Counted from the first letter of the stretch, positions 23,723-32,335 are shown. The stretch is 64,000 nucleotides of DNA from Paenibacillus montaniterrae (GCF_018403185.1 NZ_BOSE01000005.1:340445-404444); one strand, 5' to 3'. Notes: generated by a model not told the origin, from the letters alone. Translations and numbers: made by a program.

Positions 23723-24433
23723 ATGGACACTTATACTGCTGAACGCTTTATACATGAGTTGCAGCAATATCAGAATGAAGCGGAAATCGAAAAAATGAAG
23801 AAGTTTTTTAAAGGCTCAGATAAAAATACGAAGTGCTTGGGTCTAAACATGCGCACCGTGTTCGAAATTGCCAAACAATTTATGAATATGCCCTTATCGG
23901 AAATCGAACTGCTTCTGGAAAGCGATTATTATGAAGTGAGAATGGGTGCCGTGAGCATTATGGATTTTCAAGCCAAAGCCAAGAAACTCCCGGAAGAAAA
24001 CAGGCAGGCATTGTACGAGCTGTATATTCGGAGACATGATCGAATCAACAACTGGGACTTTGTTGATCGTGCCGCTCCTTCTGTAGTCGGGACCTATTTG
24101 CTAGATAAACCCAAGGATAAACTGTACGAAATGGCACACTCCTCCAATATTTGGGAACGAAGAACTGCTATGGTAAGTACGTATAGCTTTATTAAACAGG
24201 GAAACACCGAGGACACCTTTGCCATCGCCGAAATACTCGTAAACGATCGGGAGGAATTAATTAACAAAGCAGTTGGCAGCTTCATTCGAGAAGCCGGCAA
24301 AAAAGACGAAGCAACGCTGAGGTCTTTCCTGGATAAGCATGCTCGCACCATGCCCAGAACCACTTTAAGATACGCAATCGAGAAGTTTGATAAAAGCACA
24401 AAAGACTACTACCTAAATCTAATGAAGAGTTAG
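23723..24433 (+). CDS. AlkD-like DNA alkylation repair protein
   Basis: A 236-aa all-helical protein of the AlkD/AlkC HEAT-repeat family, which removes bulky or cationic alkylated bases without base flipping. INNWDFVDRAAPSVVG (about 113-127) supplies the conserved Trp and Asp of the AlkD pocket, and WERRTAMVST holds the following helix. AAAGGAG precedes the ATG. Divergent from the Fic gene and monocistronic. Whether this copy is a glycosylase or a structural paralogue cannot be told without the full set of pocket residues. Confidence 0.88.
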   Translation: MDTYTAERFIHELQQYQNEAEIEKMKKFFKGSDKNTKCLGLNMRTVFEIAKQFMNMPLSEIELLLESDYYEVRMGAVSIMDFQAKAKKLPEENRQALYELYIRRHDRINNWDFVDRAAPSVVGTYLLDKPKDKLYEMAHSSNIWERRTAMVSTYSFIKQGNTEDTFAIAEILVNDREELINKAVGSFIREAGKKDEATLRSFLDKHARTMPRTTLRYAIEKFDKSTKDYYLNLMKS

Positions 24434-24549
24434 CGTTTATGATGACGGCCCAAGGTCTGATGCCTGGCGTTACAGCGTCAGAGAAAATTACAATAAGATT
24501 GTCGCCATCAAATAAAAATATTTGCGACATAGTTCCGATCAGAAATAAA

Positions 24550-24582
24550 GAGAGAATTCAGAATTGTCCTGAATTCCCTCTC
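24550..24582. terminator. bidirectional hairpin between AlkD-like and L,D-transpeptidase-like genes
   Basis: GAGAGAATTCAG and CTGAATTCCCTCTC pair with a small bulge; both neighbours converge on it. Confidence 0.6.
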
Positions 24583-24588
24583 CTTATG

Positions 24589-25113
24589 CTAAATCTTGTT
24601 CCACGGAGCATTGACTTCATATATTTTAAGTAAATTGTTGATCGTAATCATTCCCGTACCGCCACCAGCATGCTCAATCGCTTCAATCAGCGCCTTTTGG
24701 TTCGAGTTTTCCAAACGAATGCAGCCAAATGTCGGGCGAAGCGGATACCAGGGCAAAGATTTATCCGTAGTCAGTTCTCCACCATGAATCAAAATCCCAT
24801 TGCGCCCGGCCTCCTCTGCAATTTTGGCATCACCTGAAAGAGCAGGATGCAGCCAAACCCTATTGTATGGACCATATGAGAATATTGAGGGGCCTGGTGC
24901 GATCACCGATGTTGCGTACTCGCCCGTTGGTACATCGGCATCCTTCTTTATCCATTGCGTATGGTCAAATCCATTTGTCGGCAAATTAGAACCTCGGCCA
25001 AGAGCTTCAACAGGGCCGAATACTAAATTCCCCGCATTATTATACATTTCCAGTGTCCCCTTAAAATTACGATCTGCTGGAAAACTCGCTACCAAATGAT
25101 ACTGATAAGCCAT
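24589..25113 (-). CDS. L,D-transpeptidase-like (YkuD-fold) protein without signal peptide
   Basis: A 174-aa protein whose C-terminal half has the YkuD active-site layout: HGG (general base His) followed by FGCIRLENSN with the nucleophilic Cys. In exported enzymes this fold makes 3-3 peptidoglycan cross-links. Here there is no signal peptide, LysM or membrane anchor, and the N-terminus begins as a beta domain (YHLVASFPADRNFKGTLEMY), as in contact-dependent effector or spore-associated versions. AAGGAGG precedes the ATG. It is monocistronic. Its place of action is uncertain. Confidence 0.8.
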   Translation of the reverse strand: MAYQYHLVASFPADRNFKGTLEMYNNAGNLVFGPVEALGRGSNLPTNGFDHTQWIKKDADVPTGEYATSVIAPGPSIFSYGPYNRVWLHPALSGDAKIAEEAGRNGILIHGGELTTDKSLPWYPLRPTFGCIRLENSNQKALIEAIEHAGGGTGMITINNLLKIYEVNAPWNKI

Positions 25114-25212
25114 TTAATTACTTCCTCCTTAATAAAAGGGCTCCGCATGTAAGTTATACGTATGTTTAAATTTCCTAAAACATACCTGGTGTTGGATGAA
25201 AATTAATCTTCA

Positions 25213-25260
25213 GAATAAAAAACCGCTCAAAGCCTTGAAATCCAAGGCTCTGAACGGTTT
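25213..25260 (-). terminator. intrinsic terminator after the SHOCT gene
   Basis: AAACCGTTCAGAGCCTTG pairs with CAAGGCTTTGAGCGGTTT on the minus strand, followed by TTTTATTC. Confidence 0.85.
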
Positions 25261-25282
25261 CCTCGTTAAAATCGAGCTATGC

Positions 25283-25492
25283 TTACAACCCTAATAATTG
25301 CTTTTTCTTTGTGTCAAATTGTTCTTGAGTAATAACACCAGAGCCAGAGTCGCCTTTCTTGCTAGGTTGAATAAGTTCCAATTGTACTACTCCTTGATCC
25401 GTTGCGGTATACTGCACAACTAGCTTGGAGTCTTCTTCTGTATAGAACGAATCCTCATCAAGATATCCCTCCATAGAACTTGAATTGAACAA
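25283..25492 (-). CDS. small SHOCT-domain protein, start uncertain
   Basis: The 69 residues end in GVITQEQFDTKKKQLLGL, a clear SHOCT (short C-terminal) helix pair that usually ends a larger membrane or DUF domain and mediates oligomerisation. The first half is acidic and polar. Only a TTG at 25492 or an internal ATG is available and neither has a ribosome binding site; an in-frame TGA lies 24 bases further up. It may be a 3' fragment of a larger gene. A strong terminator follows. Confidence 0.5.
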   Translation of the reverse strand: MFNSSSMEGYLDEDSFYTEEDSKLVVQYTATDQGVVQLELIQPSKKGDSGSGVITQEQFDTKKKQLLGL

Positions 25493-25532
25493 TTTCTTAA
25501 TTAGAGTTGATGTTCAATTACTACCGATAACG

Positions 25533-26795
25533 TTATTGCTCAGGCTCCCAATCATCCTCTCTTGGCGTGCCGCTGTAGGCAATATTCTCCTGAACATCTG
25601 CACTTCGATTATCCGTCCAATACCGAGGCGTTCGGGAATGCACAATCTCGGCCAACATCTCGATCCGTTTTTGTAAAGCACTGCAAAGTGCGTCTCGTCT
25701 TGCTTCATCAATAAACATGGAGCCCTCCAGGATATCCCGATATTCTTCCTCAATGCCACGCAACAGAGACAGATCAAGCCATTCAAAAGACGTGACCAGT
25801 TTGATTTGCTCATTGTGATCATTTTTGAACGGTTTGCATGTGATTTTACTCGTTGCCGAAATGAGTGCTTTCGGCTTCGCAAACCATAAGGAAGACCCGC
25901 TGTCATAAATCGGGGCGGCTCCAATCCATTCTAACGTTTCCGCATGGCGAATGACGCCGAAATTATTTTGATGCCTATCCTCATTGGCGATAAGGTAGTC
26001 TACGACAATCATACGATCAAGTGCATCTACGATTCCAGTTATGCCGAGCGCCTCACAGCAGTTAACATAATGCTGATAAACAGACACATTATTAGATTTT
26101 TGCTGTGTCTGCATCACATACCACGCTGTTACAAGTTCAGTCTGTGGGGTAATGAAATTTTCACATACGCTGTAAGGATAATTGTCCTGGATTAGTAACG
26201 TATAAGCAACATGAGGAATGCCAAGCCGCTCCATCAATCGGCTTGCCAGCACTTCATTATATGGCTCCTGCTGGGTTGCTCCGCTGCCGCCTTTGATAAG
26301 ACAACGTTTCCCATCCACGATCGTCCACTTCTTTTTTAGCCAGCCATCCGATGTGTTGTCCGGCGACATTAAGCTTATGTTACCTTCCTTTTCCCCTCTG
26401 CCAAGTAACACATTTCCAACATCTTCGGAAAAAACATTTTCAAAAAAATTAAGCTGTGACCAATCGGCATCCGAACCCGAAGGACAAATCCAATATTGAT
26501 CGGATAAACTTAGACCCAAACTTTTATCCAACAGCTTTTGCGGGGTAGCTATGTTTAAATCGATCAACGCCTCTTTAATGCCGTCCCGACTGGCAGGAAT
26601 TGCGCGCCCTCGCCACCATTCATTAAGCGCAGCACGGTCAATGCGACCTTTTTTAATAGGTACACCTACTGGAACGTGGCGCTCATCATACACACGACCG
26701 ATAGCAGAAATGGCACCCGTCGCTTCATCAAGTTCAATTTCCACAACTGGGGCGTTTTTATGTTTCAGCACAAATCTTTTATTCCAGGCGTCCAT
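25533..26795 (-). CDS. HipA-like Ser/Thr kinase, stand-alone
   Basis: A 420-aa protein with the HipA C-terminal kinase layout: an ATP-site lysine in KRCLIKGGSG, catalytic loop VVDYLIANEDRHQNNFGVI (Asp and Asn of the D-x4-N pattern), and metal-binding Asp in APIYDSGSSLW. In HipBA systems such kinases phosphorylate glutamyl-tRNA synthetase and are held by the HipB antitoxin. No HipB helix-turn-helix gene is adjacent; instead a 37-aa single-helix membrane peptide gene precedes it by 37 bases. AAGGAG precedes the ATG. It is the larger stand-alone type found in Firmicutes, role unknown. Confidence 0.85.
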   Translation of the reverse strand: MDAWNKRFVLKHKNAPVVEIELDEATGAISAIGRVYDERHVPVGVPIKKGRIDRAALNEWWRGRAIPASRDGIKEALIDLNIATPQKLLDKSLGLSLSDQYWICPSGSDADWSQLNFFENVFSEDVGNVLLGRGEKEGNISLMSPDNTSDGWLKKKWTIVDGKRCLIKGGSGATQQEPYNEVLASRLMERLGIPHVAYTLLIQDNYPYSVCENFITPQTELVTAWYVMQTQQKSNNVSVYQHYVNCCEALGITGIVDALDRMIVVDYLIANEDRHQNNFGVIRHAETLEWIGAAPIYDSGSSLWFAKPKALISATSKITCKPFKNDHNEQIKLVTSFEWLDLSLLRGIEEEYRDILEGSMFIDEARRDALCSALQKRIEMLAEIVHSRTPRYWTDNRSADVQENIAYSGTPREDDWEPEQ

Positions 26796-26832
26796 CGTAT
26801 CTTCAACTCCTTCTTACCCGTTTACATATTGT

Positions 26833-26946
26833 TTAGCCCAGCTGTCTATAGCTATCATTTAAATGTGAAGCAAAAGCTGCAATTAATAAATAAGCAGCTA
26901 CTCCTATAACAACATTTCCGAGAGCAATCAATAATGTTTTTTTCAT
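26833..26946 (-). CDS. 37-aa single-helix membrane peptide
   Basis: Begins MKKTLLIALGNVVIG, continues with a hydrophobic alanine/leucine helix (residues 5-25) and ends in a polar tail DSYRQLG. AAGGAG lies 13 bases before the ATG, somewhat far. It is directly upstream of the HipA-like kinase on the same strand with 37 bases between, so co-transcription is likely. It has the size and form of small regulatory or type I toxin-like peptides; no family is recognised. Confidence 0.55.
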   Translation of the reverse strand: MKKTLLIALGNVVIGVAAYLLIAAFASHLNDSYRQLG

Positions 26947-26981
26947 TGATCTGATACTTCTCCTTATGTAGAGATAACCTC

Positions 26982-27179
26982 TCAAAAACTAACATTTTTC
27001 CAATTATAGCACTTTATAATCTTATTATTGCTCTCCATACGCTCAGCCAGCCAACCCAAAGCGCTTGGGGTCCTCTTCCGTGCTTGAAGAGCGACAGAGA
27101 CGTAAATAATCGCTTGATCAATTGACTGGCCAGATCGTATAGCAGTATCTATATAAAATTCAACAACACTGATTAGTAT
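26982..27179 (-). pseudogene. 65-codon open frame without a start codon
   Basis: Reads ISVVEFYIDTAIRSGQSIDQ then YVSVALQARKRTPSALGWLAERM, which looks like natural amphipathic coding sequence, and ends at TGA 26982. The frame opens after a TAG with no ATG, GTG or TTG; the only nearby signal is AGAGGAGAAGG at 27181-27191, immediately ahead of ATA CTA ATC. Either the start codon has mutated or a non-canonical start is used. It lies in a 300-base gap otherwise empty. I recognise no family. Confidence 0.4.
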
Positions 27180-27246
27180 CCTTCTCCTCTGAAAACTACT
27201 CCCCGGTACACTGCCCTAATAGCTTAGGTTATAGTATGATATCCAC

Positions 27247-27912
27247 TCAGACTCTAGTAATTCTCCACACCATGCGGACAGCAACGGCGCACCACAAGAA
27301 GGGTACTAACAAGTACACCCCCCAGAGCTCTCCTGCCTGAAGTTTCAGCATGCCATAATGAATGTGATAATTAGGGATGATAACAAACCAAAGTCCTGAC
27401 GTTGGTTCCAGGTTCATAACTAAACTTTCAACCAAAAAATAAAAAAGGATGATTGGCCAGGCGTACAAACTGACATCCACTGTATTTTTAGATGCTTGAC
27501 CAAGCAAAGTGCCGATCCCCAAAAACATTCCGATCACTGGCGAAACCAGTATTAACGTCTTAAAGATTTGTATCCAGCTATAGCCGTTCAGCAAGAAAAA
27601 AGCCAGCAAATGCAATACGGTTAACAGAGCGGTGATAGAAGCTTTTATTAATATCATTTCAAGCGGCTTCACACCAGCTTGTCGCAATACGCGGTTAGTA
27701 TTCTGTTCGTGTTCCTCCACCATTAAGTTGCCTTGCATCAGCAAGGTCAGCATACACATAGTGAACGCAACGAAGAATGAATCATGTATTTCATGCGGAG
27801 CAAGCAAAAAACCTGCGTTCACGATAAGAACAGAAGCCACAATTAGCATAATTTGCCCGTTCCAGCGCAAGTCACAAAGCTCTTTGTAATAAAGAGCATA
27901 ACGTCTGCTCAT
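27247..27912 (-). CDS. ABC-2-like permease paired with the ABC-LytTR regulator
   Basis: A 221-aa membrane protein with six predicted helices and an ABC-2-type organisation (NLMVEEHEQNTNRVLRQAGVKPLEMILIKA between helices 2 and 3, the coupling segment). GGAGG precedes the start and the gene follows 19 bases behind the ABC-LytTR gene, so they form one operon. Since the neighbouring ABC domain lacks Walker A, this may be a sensor membrane component and not a working exporter. Confidence 0.8.
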   Translation of the reverse strand: MSRRYALYYKELCDLRWNGQIMLIVASVLIVNAGFLLAPHEIHDSFFVAFTMCMLTLLMQGNLMVEEHEQNTNRVLRQAGVKPLEMILIKASITALLTVLHLLAFFLLNGYSWIQIFKTLILVSPVIGMFLGIGTLLGQASKNTVDVSLYAWPIILFYFLVESLVMNLEPTSGLWFVIIPNYHIHYGMLKLQAGELWGVYLLVPFLWCAVAVRMVWRITRV

Positions 27913-27931
27913 CTTGACGGTCCTCCAATGG

Positions 27932-28930
27932 CTATAGATGAATTAATTGTTTGAGCGCAGCATAGTTCCCTTTTGATAGAGGAATCGTGCTTTTCGCTTT
28001 GTTATCAAGGCTTAGACTGTAGCTGTTTTTGCTCCATACGATGATCTCGCGCACCCGCTGCAGGTTAACAAGATAAGAGCGATGGCAGCGAAAAAAACCA
28101 AACGGAACAAGCCTGATTTCCAGCTCCTTCAGGGCCGTTGAGGAAACGAATGTCTCATTGTTTACAAACAATAAGGTTTGTCCATCACGAGATTCCAAAT
28201 AATCGATTTCCAGAGGATTAAACAGAATTATTTTATCCTCGACTTTAGCGAGAATCTTCTCAAACTTCACTTGACGCAAATCCGATTCCGGGATTTCGCT
28301 TTCCTCGTTGCCATTCCCCGTTTTTTCTTCCACTAGCACAAGTCCTCTGGCAGAAAAACGGTATACACGGGTCCCCAGGAGAATCGCTTCTTCCAGCGAA
28401 GAAGTAACAATCAGCACACAACCTCCATCCGCACTTATACGCTCCAAAATGGCGCTAAAAATGTACTTGCTTTGCAAATCAAGCCCATAGGTCGGATCTT
28501 CAAACAAATAAGCGGATGCTGGCTGAATAAGAGCCCGTGCGAAATGCAGCCGCCTTTGCTCGGAATACGTCAGACGCTTGTTAGCCCGTAAAGGCAAGGC
28601 GTTCAGTTCGCACAGTGCCAGAAGTTCTTCCACATTCGCGTCAGCACCGTATAAAGTCGACCAGAATTTGAGCGTTTGCCGCGCGTTTAACCGCTTGTAC
28701 AGCCCATCCTCGCGTTGGCAGAGATACAAGCTGGAAGAGGAATCACCCGAAAATTCAATTTTATCTGAGACATACAACCCGGGATCATTCATAAGTGCAA
28801 ATAGCGTTTGCATGTATTCCGCTTCCATCTGCACGGCCACGATTTCTCCCGCTTCCACGGACAAACTGAGCTCGGGCAGCAAAACCTGATTCTGCTCAAT
28901 TTTGCCCAACTTATGGAGTGCAAACCTCAT
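27932..28930 (-). CDS. fusion of a Walker-A-less ABC ATPase domain with a LytTR DNA-binding domain
   Basis: A 332-aa protein. Residues 1-215 follow the ABC ATPase plan: a signature-like YSEQRRLHFARAL and Walker B-like SAYLFEDPTYGLD are present, but the P-loop position reads EIVAVQMEAEYMQTL with no GxGKST, so ATP hydrolysis is unlikely. Residues 235-332 are a LytTR domain (EIDYLESRDGQTLLFVNNET..., FFRCHRSYLVNLQRVREI, KSTIPLSKGNYAAL), which binds DNA. ABC-LytTR fusions are known in Firmicutes; they probably couple a transporter-like sensor to transcription. Start ATG 28930 with AAGGGG. The downstream permease is the likely partner. Confidence 0.88.
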   Translation of the reverse strand: MRFALHKLGKIEQNQVLLPELSLSVEAGEIVAVQMEAEYMQTLFALMNDPGLYVSDKIEFSGDSSSSLYLCQREDGLYKRLNARQTLKFWSTLYGADANVEELLALCELNALPLRANKRLTYSEQRRLHFARALIQPASAYLFEDPTYGLDLQSKYIFSAILERISADGGCVLIVTSSLEEAILLGTRVYRFSARGLVLVEEKTGNGNEESEIPESDLRQVKFEKILAKVEDKIILFNPLEIDYLESRDGQTLLFVNNETFVSSTALKELEIRLVPFGFFRCHRSYLVNLQRVREIIVWSKNSYSLSLDNKAKSTIPLSKGNYAALKQLIHL

Positions 28931-28960
28931 CACATCACCCCTTCATACATCGTACATAGG

Positions 28961-29146
28961 TTACTTGTCTCTTAACCATAACCCGAGCAGAACAATCAAC
29001 GCAATTGAAACGAAACTTATTGGAACAAAAAAGCCGGGAGTAGACAACTTAGGTAAAAAAGGAATTGCCTGAGCCAAATAATCATATACCACAAGTGCAG
29101 GAATGATGGATAAAGCCACTAACAGGAAATTACGCAGTTTTCGCAT
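28961..29146 (-). CDS. two-helix small membrane protein
   Basis: A 61-aa protein with helices at about 5-22 and 38-57 and a basic N-terminus; the start is behind AGGAGGAG. It lies 12 bases after the small multidrug export gene and just ahead of the ABC-LytTR gene, so it probably belongs to the same minus-strand transcript. No family is recognised. Confidence 0.6.
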   Translation of the reverse strand: MRKLRNFLLVALSIIPALVVYDYLAQAIPFLPKLSTPGFFVPISFVSIALIVLLGLWLRDK

Positions 29147-29158
29147 GATATTCTCCTC

Positions 29159-29662
29159 CTAAGAAAAAGGGTTGAGATTCGGGATATATTCAAGCAAATT
29201 AATTCCGAACCCAAACGCGATTCCCAAAGCGATGGACCATCCGGCTATGGCGATCGTTTGCCAAAGCATAATGTAAGATTTGCTTGTACCAGCGCCAAGT
29301 GCGATGGCTGCCGCTACATGGAAGCAAATAATCGGTCCCAGCAGCGATACACCCGGCACTCCATACTTTTGAAAAAGCTTCTGCGCTCTTTGCCAACGGT
29401 TGCTGCGCATCTTCCCGTCCCGCGGTTTCTTATTCCGCCTCAATCGGGAGACTGCCAACACAAATACTATGACCGAAATCCAATTTCCTAAAGCGCCAAT
29501 GATCACGACCGGTACAATAGGGAATCCGAATACAATTCCGATCGGAATCGTGACATAGGATTCGAAGAAAGGAATCGCGGAAACTACGAATACACTCAAT
29601 AGTTTTATCCATAAATTCGCCTCCATAATCTGAATTAATAGCTCTTGCAACCATTCTGCCAT
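29159..29662 (-). CDS. small multidrug export protein family (COG2426)
   Basis: A 167-aa membrane protein with a DedA-like distant layout: FFESYVTIPIGIVFGFP with a conserved Glu-Ser after helix 1, a cytoplasmic basic loop, GVPGVSLLGPIICFHVAAAIALGAG, and two further helices. The family is annotated as small multidrug export protein, but transport is poorly proven. GGAGTGAGAG precedes the ATG. It is first in a four-gene minus-strand run with the 61-aa protein and the ABC-LytTR/permease pair. Confidence 0.8.
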   Translation of the reverse strand: MAEWLQELLIQIMEANLWIKLLSVFVVSAIPFFESYVTIPIGIVFGFPIVPVVIIGALGNWISVIVFVLAVSRLRRNKKPRDGKMRSNRWQRAQKLFQKYGVPGVSLLGPIICFHVAAAIALGAGTSKSYIMLWQTIAIAGWSIALGIAFGFGINLLEYIPNLNPFS

Positions 29663-30006
29663 ACTTCTCTCACTCCATTCATTTATTGTGTTGCTTTCAC
29701 TAACACATTAAGCCATGAAGGAGCAAATTGCCTTATATTACGGGCAAAAGGAGGGAAAAGAGACATGAATGGAGGAAAATCTGAGGGGAATGAACCTACT
29801 TAAAACAGATCAGCCATTGGCTTTATTACTGATTTTGACTGCGAGGCAGTTGCACAGTAACCGATGTGTCAGCGCGGAGGGGCAAGCGAAGCTGTCAAAT
29901 CTAATCGCCATGAAAAGAAAAAACTCCTGTTCCTGTCGGAACAATGGAGTTTATCTGTCATTTAAAGTAGCAAGGGATGCGAATTTTTAAGCAGTGACTG
30001 GGCACT
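29663..30006. other. gap upstream of the export gene, no convincing gene
   Basis: Contains AAAGGAGGGAAAAG before a 12-codon frame at about 29765 (MNGGKSEGNEPT), which could be a leader peptide but is not supported further. The right half holds the terminator of the catabolic locus. A 73-codon plus-strand frame from 29769 overlaps that terminator and is not credible. Confidence 0.4.
29912..29952 (-). terminator. terminator of catabolic unit B
   Basis: AAACTCC...GTTCC pairs with GGAAC...GGAGTTT; on the minus strand it is followed by TTTTTCTTTTC. It lies 55 bases after the FAH gene stop. Confidence 0.75.
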
Positions 30007-30948
30007 TCAAAGTTCCTCTACAAAGCTGTTTTGTAATTCTCCCAGCTTTTCGATCCTGACTTTGACTTCATCGCCCGGCTTTAAATATACTTGCTGATCT
30101 TCAGGATAGCCCAATACTACCCCCTCTGGAGTTCCCGTCAAGATGACATCTCCCGGCAGCAGTGTGAAATGATGAGATAAATAGCTAATAATCTCATCAC
30201 AATAAAATATCATGTCGGCTGTGTTTGAATGCTGCCTTACCTCGTCATTGACGAACGTCTGAATGGATAACGCATTAGGATCTCCCACAGCATCCGCCGT
30301 CACGATCCATGGGCCAAGAGGCGCAAAGCCATCACAAACTTTGCCAAGCATCCACTGTGATGTACGCATCTGCAAGTCGCGCGCCGACAAGTCATTGGCG
30401 ATCGTGTACCCAAAAACATAATCAAGCGCATATTCTCGCTGCACAAAACGAGCTTGTCGCCCTATAACAATTGCCAGTTCCGCCTCATAGTCCAGCTTGG
30501 AGGTCGCTCCAGGAATCACGATGGGCGAACGATGACCGGTTAACGCATTGTTGAACTTGTTGAATAAAATCGGGGCTTGCGGAATTGGAGAGCCCGTCTC
30601 CTCCGCATGTCTTCGATAGTTGAGTCCAACGCATATAATTTTCTGCGGGGAAGTAACCGCAGGCTCCCAGGTTAAGCCTGACTCACTCTTCAAGTAATCA
30701 CTTGCTCGCTCTCCCTTCTCGACTGCAGATAACTCAAGCTTAAATCTCGCTGACTCCAACAGGTCCGCAATATAGGCCTCCAGTGCTCTTAAGGTTTGCT
30801 TGCCGCCCTGGATTACAGCCATCATATCCGTAGCAATCTGACACTTGGACGGATATTCCTGCAAAGCTGCAGCAACATCGATGATGCCATGCGATGTTCG
30901 AACACCCAGACGTGTTTCTTCTCCTTGTCTGAAAGACAACAGTTCCAT
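30007..30948 (-). CDS. fumarylacetoacetate hydrolase (FAH) family protein
   Basis: A 313-aa enzyme with an N-terminal FAH_N-like domain and the FAH catalytic domain from ICVGLNYRRHAEET (about 109). Metal ligands are in DYEAELAIVIG (two Glu) and NDLSARD, with GKVCDGFAPLGPW the substrate lysine region and DVILTGTPEGV the closing block. The family hydrolyses or decarboxylates acylpyruvates; members in sugar clusters act on 2-keto-3-deoxy or 2,4-diketo-3-deoxy sugar acids. As last gene of unit B next to an SDR/SMP-30-containing operon, such a sugar-acid role is likely here. Confidence 0.92.
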   Translation of the reverse strand: MELLSFRQGEETRLGVRTSHGIIDVAAALQEYPSKCQIATDMMAVIQGGKQTLRALEAYIADLLESARFKLELSAVEKGERASDYLKSESGLTWEPAVTSPQKIICVGLNYRRHAEETGSPIPQAPILFNKFNNALTGHRSPIVIPGATSKLDYEAELAIVIGRQARFVQREYALDYVFGYTIANDLSARDLQMRTSQWMLGKVCDGFAPLGPWIVTADAVGDPNALSIQTFVNDEVRQHSNTADMIFYCDEIISYLSHHFTLLPGDVILTGTPEGVVLGYPEDQQVYLKPGDEVKVRIEKLGELQNSFVEEL

Positions 30949-31009
30949 ACTTATTATTCCTCCTCGTTCATTTCCCCGTATCCTGCAGTCCCGTATGCGC
31001 CTTACATAC

Positions 31010-32335
31010 TCATCCTATCGCTTCGGCCAGCAATCTTCCCATGGCACGATCTGCAGCCAAAAGAGTCTTCCTTGCCTCTTGCTCACTGTGAATAGCCGAC
31101 ACGTACCACAGTCCGTTCGGGCGAAGAAGCACGCCCTCCTCCAGCATGAGAGCGGCAAATTTTGCGTACAGTACGCCGTCTCGCTTGCTGAATGCTTCGA
31201 AGCTCTCTACCTTGCGTTCTTCTATAAACATCATATGGAACACAGGACCCTCCCGGTTAACAATGCCCGGCAGTCCGTGCTTTTTCATTAATTCTCTTAT
31301 CCCGGTTGTCAATTGATTCGTTATTCGGTTCATCCGAATGTACGCTGCGCCATCGTCAGCAGCCAGCTCCCGGATCGTGGCCAGCGCGGCAGCGGTCGCA
31401 GCTGTGCTGCCATTCAGTGTGCCCAAGTGACTTACCGCACCTGTCTCTATCAGCTTCATAATTTCCGCACTTCCCGCGACTGCGCTTATAGCTATCCCGC
31501 CGCCGAGCGCTTTGCCCACCGTTACCAAATCCGGGTCAATTCCGAAATGTCCGTGTGCGCCGCCAAGACCGAGTCGAAATCCTGTAATAACTTCATCCAG
31601 AATCATCACAATTCCAAGCTCCCGTGTTAATGAACGCATCTGTTCCAGATAGCCCGCCTTGGGACGAATGCATCCAGAATTGCACATAATCGGCTCCGAG
31701 ATGACAGCAGCAATCTCATTATGCTGCTCTTTCAGCGTCTGTTCGAGGGCAGCAGGATCGTTCCACGGCAATAGAATAATATCATCGAGACTGCTGGCGG
31801 ATTGCCCGCCCGTCCCCGGAACGACAGGCCCTTGGGCTGCCGTCAGCGACGATGACAACTTCATGTCCGCGCTTGGGAACGATGTGAAGATGGCGTCGGA
31901 CCAGCCATGGTAATGACCATGAAACCGAACGACCTTACGCTTGTTCGTATGCGCCCGCGCCAACCTTAATGCAAGCATGACCGCTTCCGTACCGGAGCCG
32001 CTCAAGGCTACGCGCTCAGCACAAGGCAATAGCTCGCATAGCGTACGTGCCAATTCAATCTCTCCTGCATGCTGCAGGCCGTACGCCACACCGCCCCGAG
32101 CAGCAGCTTCCAAAGCACCGATCAGTGAAGGATGGGCATGGCCGAGTATTAACGGACCGTAGCCGAGCAAATAATCAATGTACTCATTGCCGTCTACATC
32201 GCGAATGTACGGGCCGCTCCCGGATTCGGCAAACAACGGTGTCGGCTGCATTGCCGCCCTTAATGTACTAGCCACTCCTCCCGCCAGAAACTGCTTTGAT
32301 TGCTCTAAATCAGCTATTGATTTCTTATAAGTCAT
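31010..32335 (-). CDS. class III PLP aminotransferase, glutamate-1-semialdehyde aminomutase-like
   Basis: A 441-aa PLP enzyme: SGSGTEAVMLALRLARA binds cofactor phosphate, HGHYHGW stacks, ILDEVITGFR carries the PLP Asp, and the Schiff-base lysine is in TVGKALGGG. It resembles HemL, but HemL genes normally sit in heme operons; here it lies between an M81 hydrolase and an FAH protein. It is therefore more likely to transaminate or isomerise an amino-sugar-derived aldehyde or keto acid than to make aminolevulinate. GGAGG precedes the start. Same operon as unit B. Confidence 0.88.
   Translation of the reverse strand: MTYKKSIADLEQSKQFLAGGVASTLRAAMQPTPLFAESGSGPYIRDVDGNEYIDYLLGYGPLILGHAHPSLIGALEAAARGGVAYGLQHAGEIELARTLCELLPCAERVALSGSGTEAVMLALRLARAHTNKRKVVRFHGHYHGWSDAIFTSFPSADMKLSSSLTAAQGPVVPGTGGQSASSLDDIILLPWNDPAALEQTLKEQHNEIAAVISEPIMCNSGCIRPKAGYLEQMRSLTRELGIVMILDEVITGFRLGLGGAHGHFGIDPDLVTVGKALGGGIAISAVAGSAEIMKLIETGAVSHLGTLNGSTAATAAALATIRELAADDGAAYIRMNRITNQLTTGIRELMKKHGLPGIVNREGPVFHMMFIEERKVESFEAFSKRDGVLYAKFAALMLEEGVLLRPNGLWYVSAIHSEQEARKTLLAADRAMGRLLAEAIG

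Noticed and set aside
29769..29990. 73-codon plus-strand frame
   Set aside because: It overlaps the terminator of the catabolic locus, its start has poor ribosome binding support, and the sequence is not protein-like.
31010..32335. True hemL of the heme pathway
   Set aside because: No other heme genes are near and the context is a sugar catabolic operon, so the specific symbol is not given although the family match is strong.
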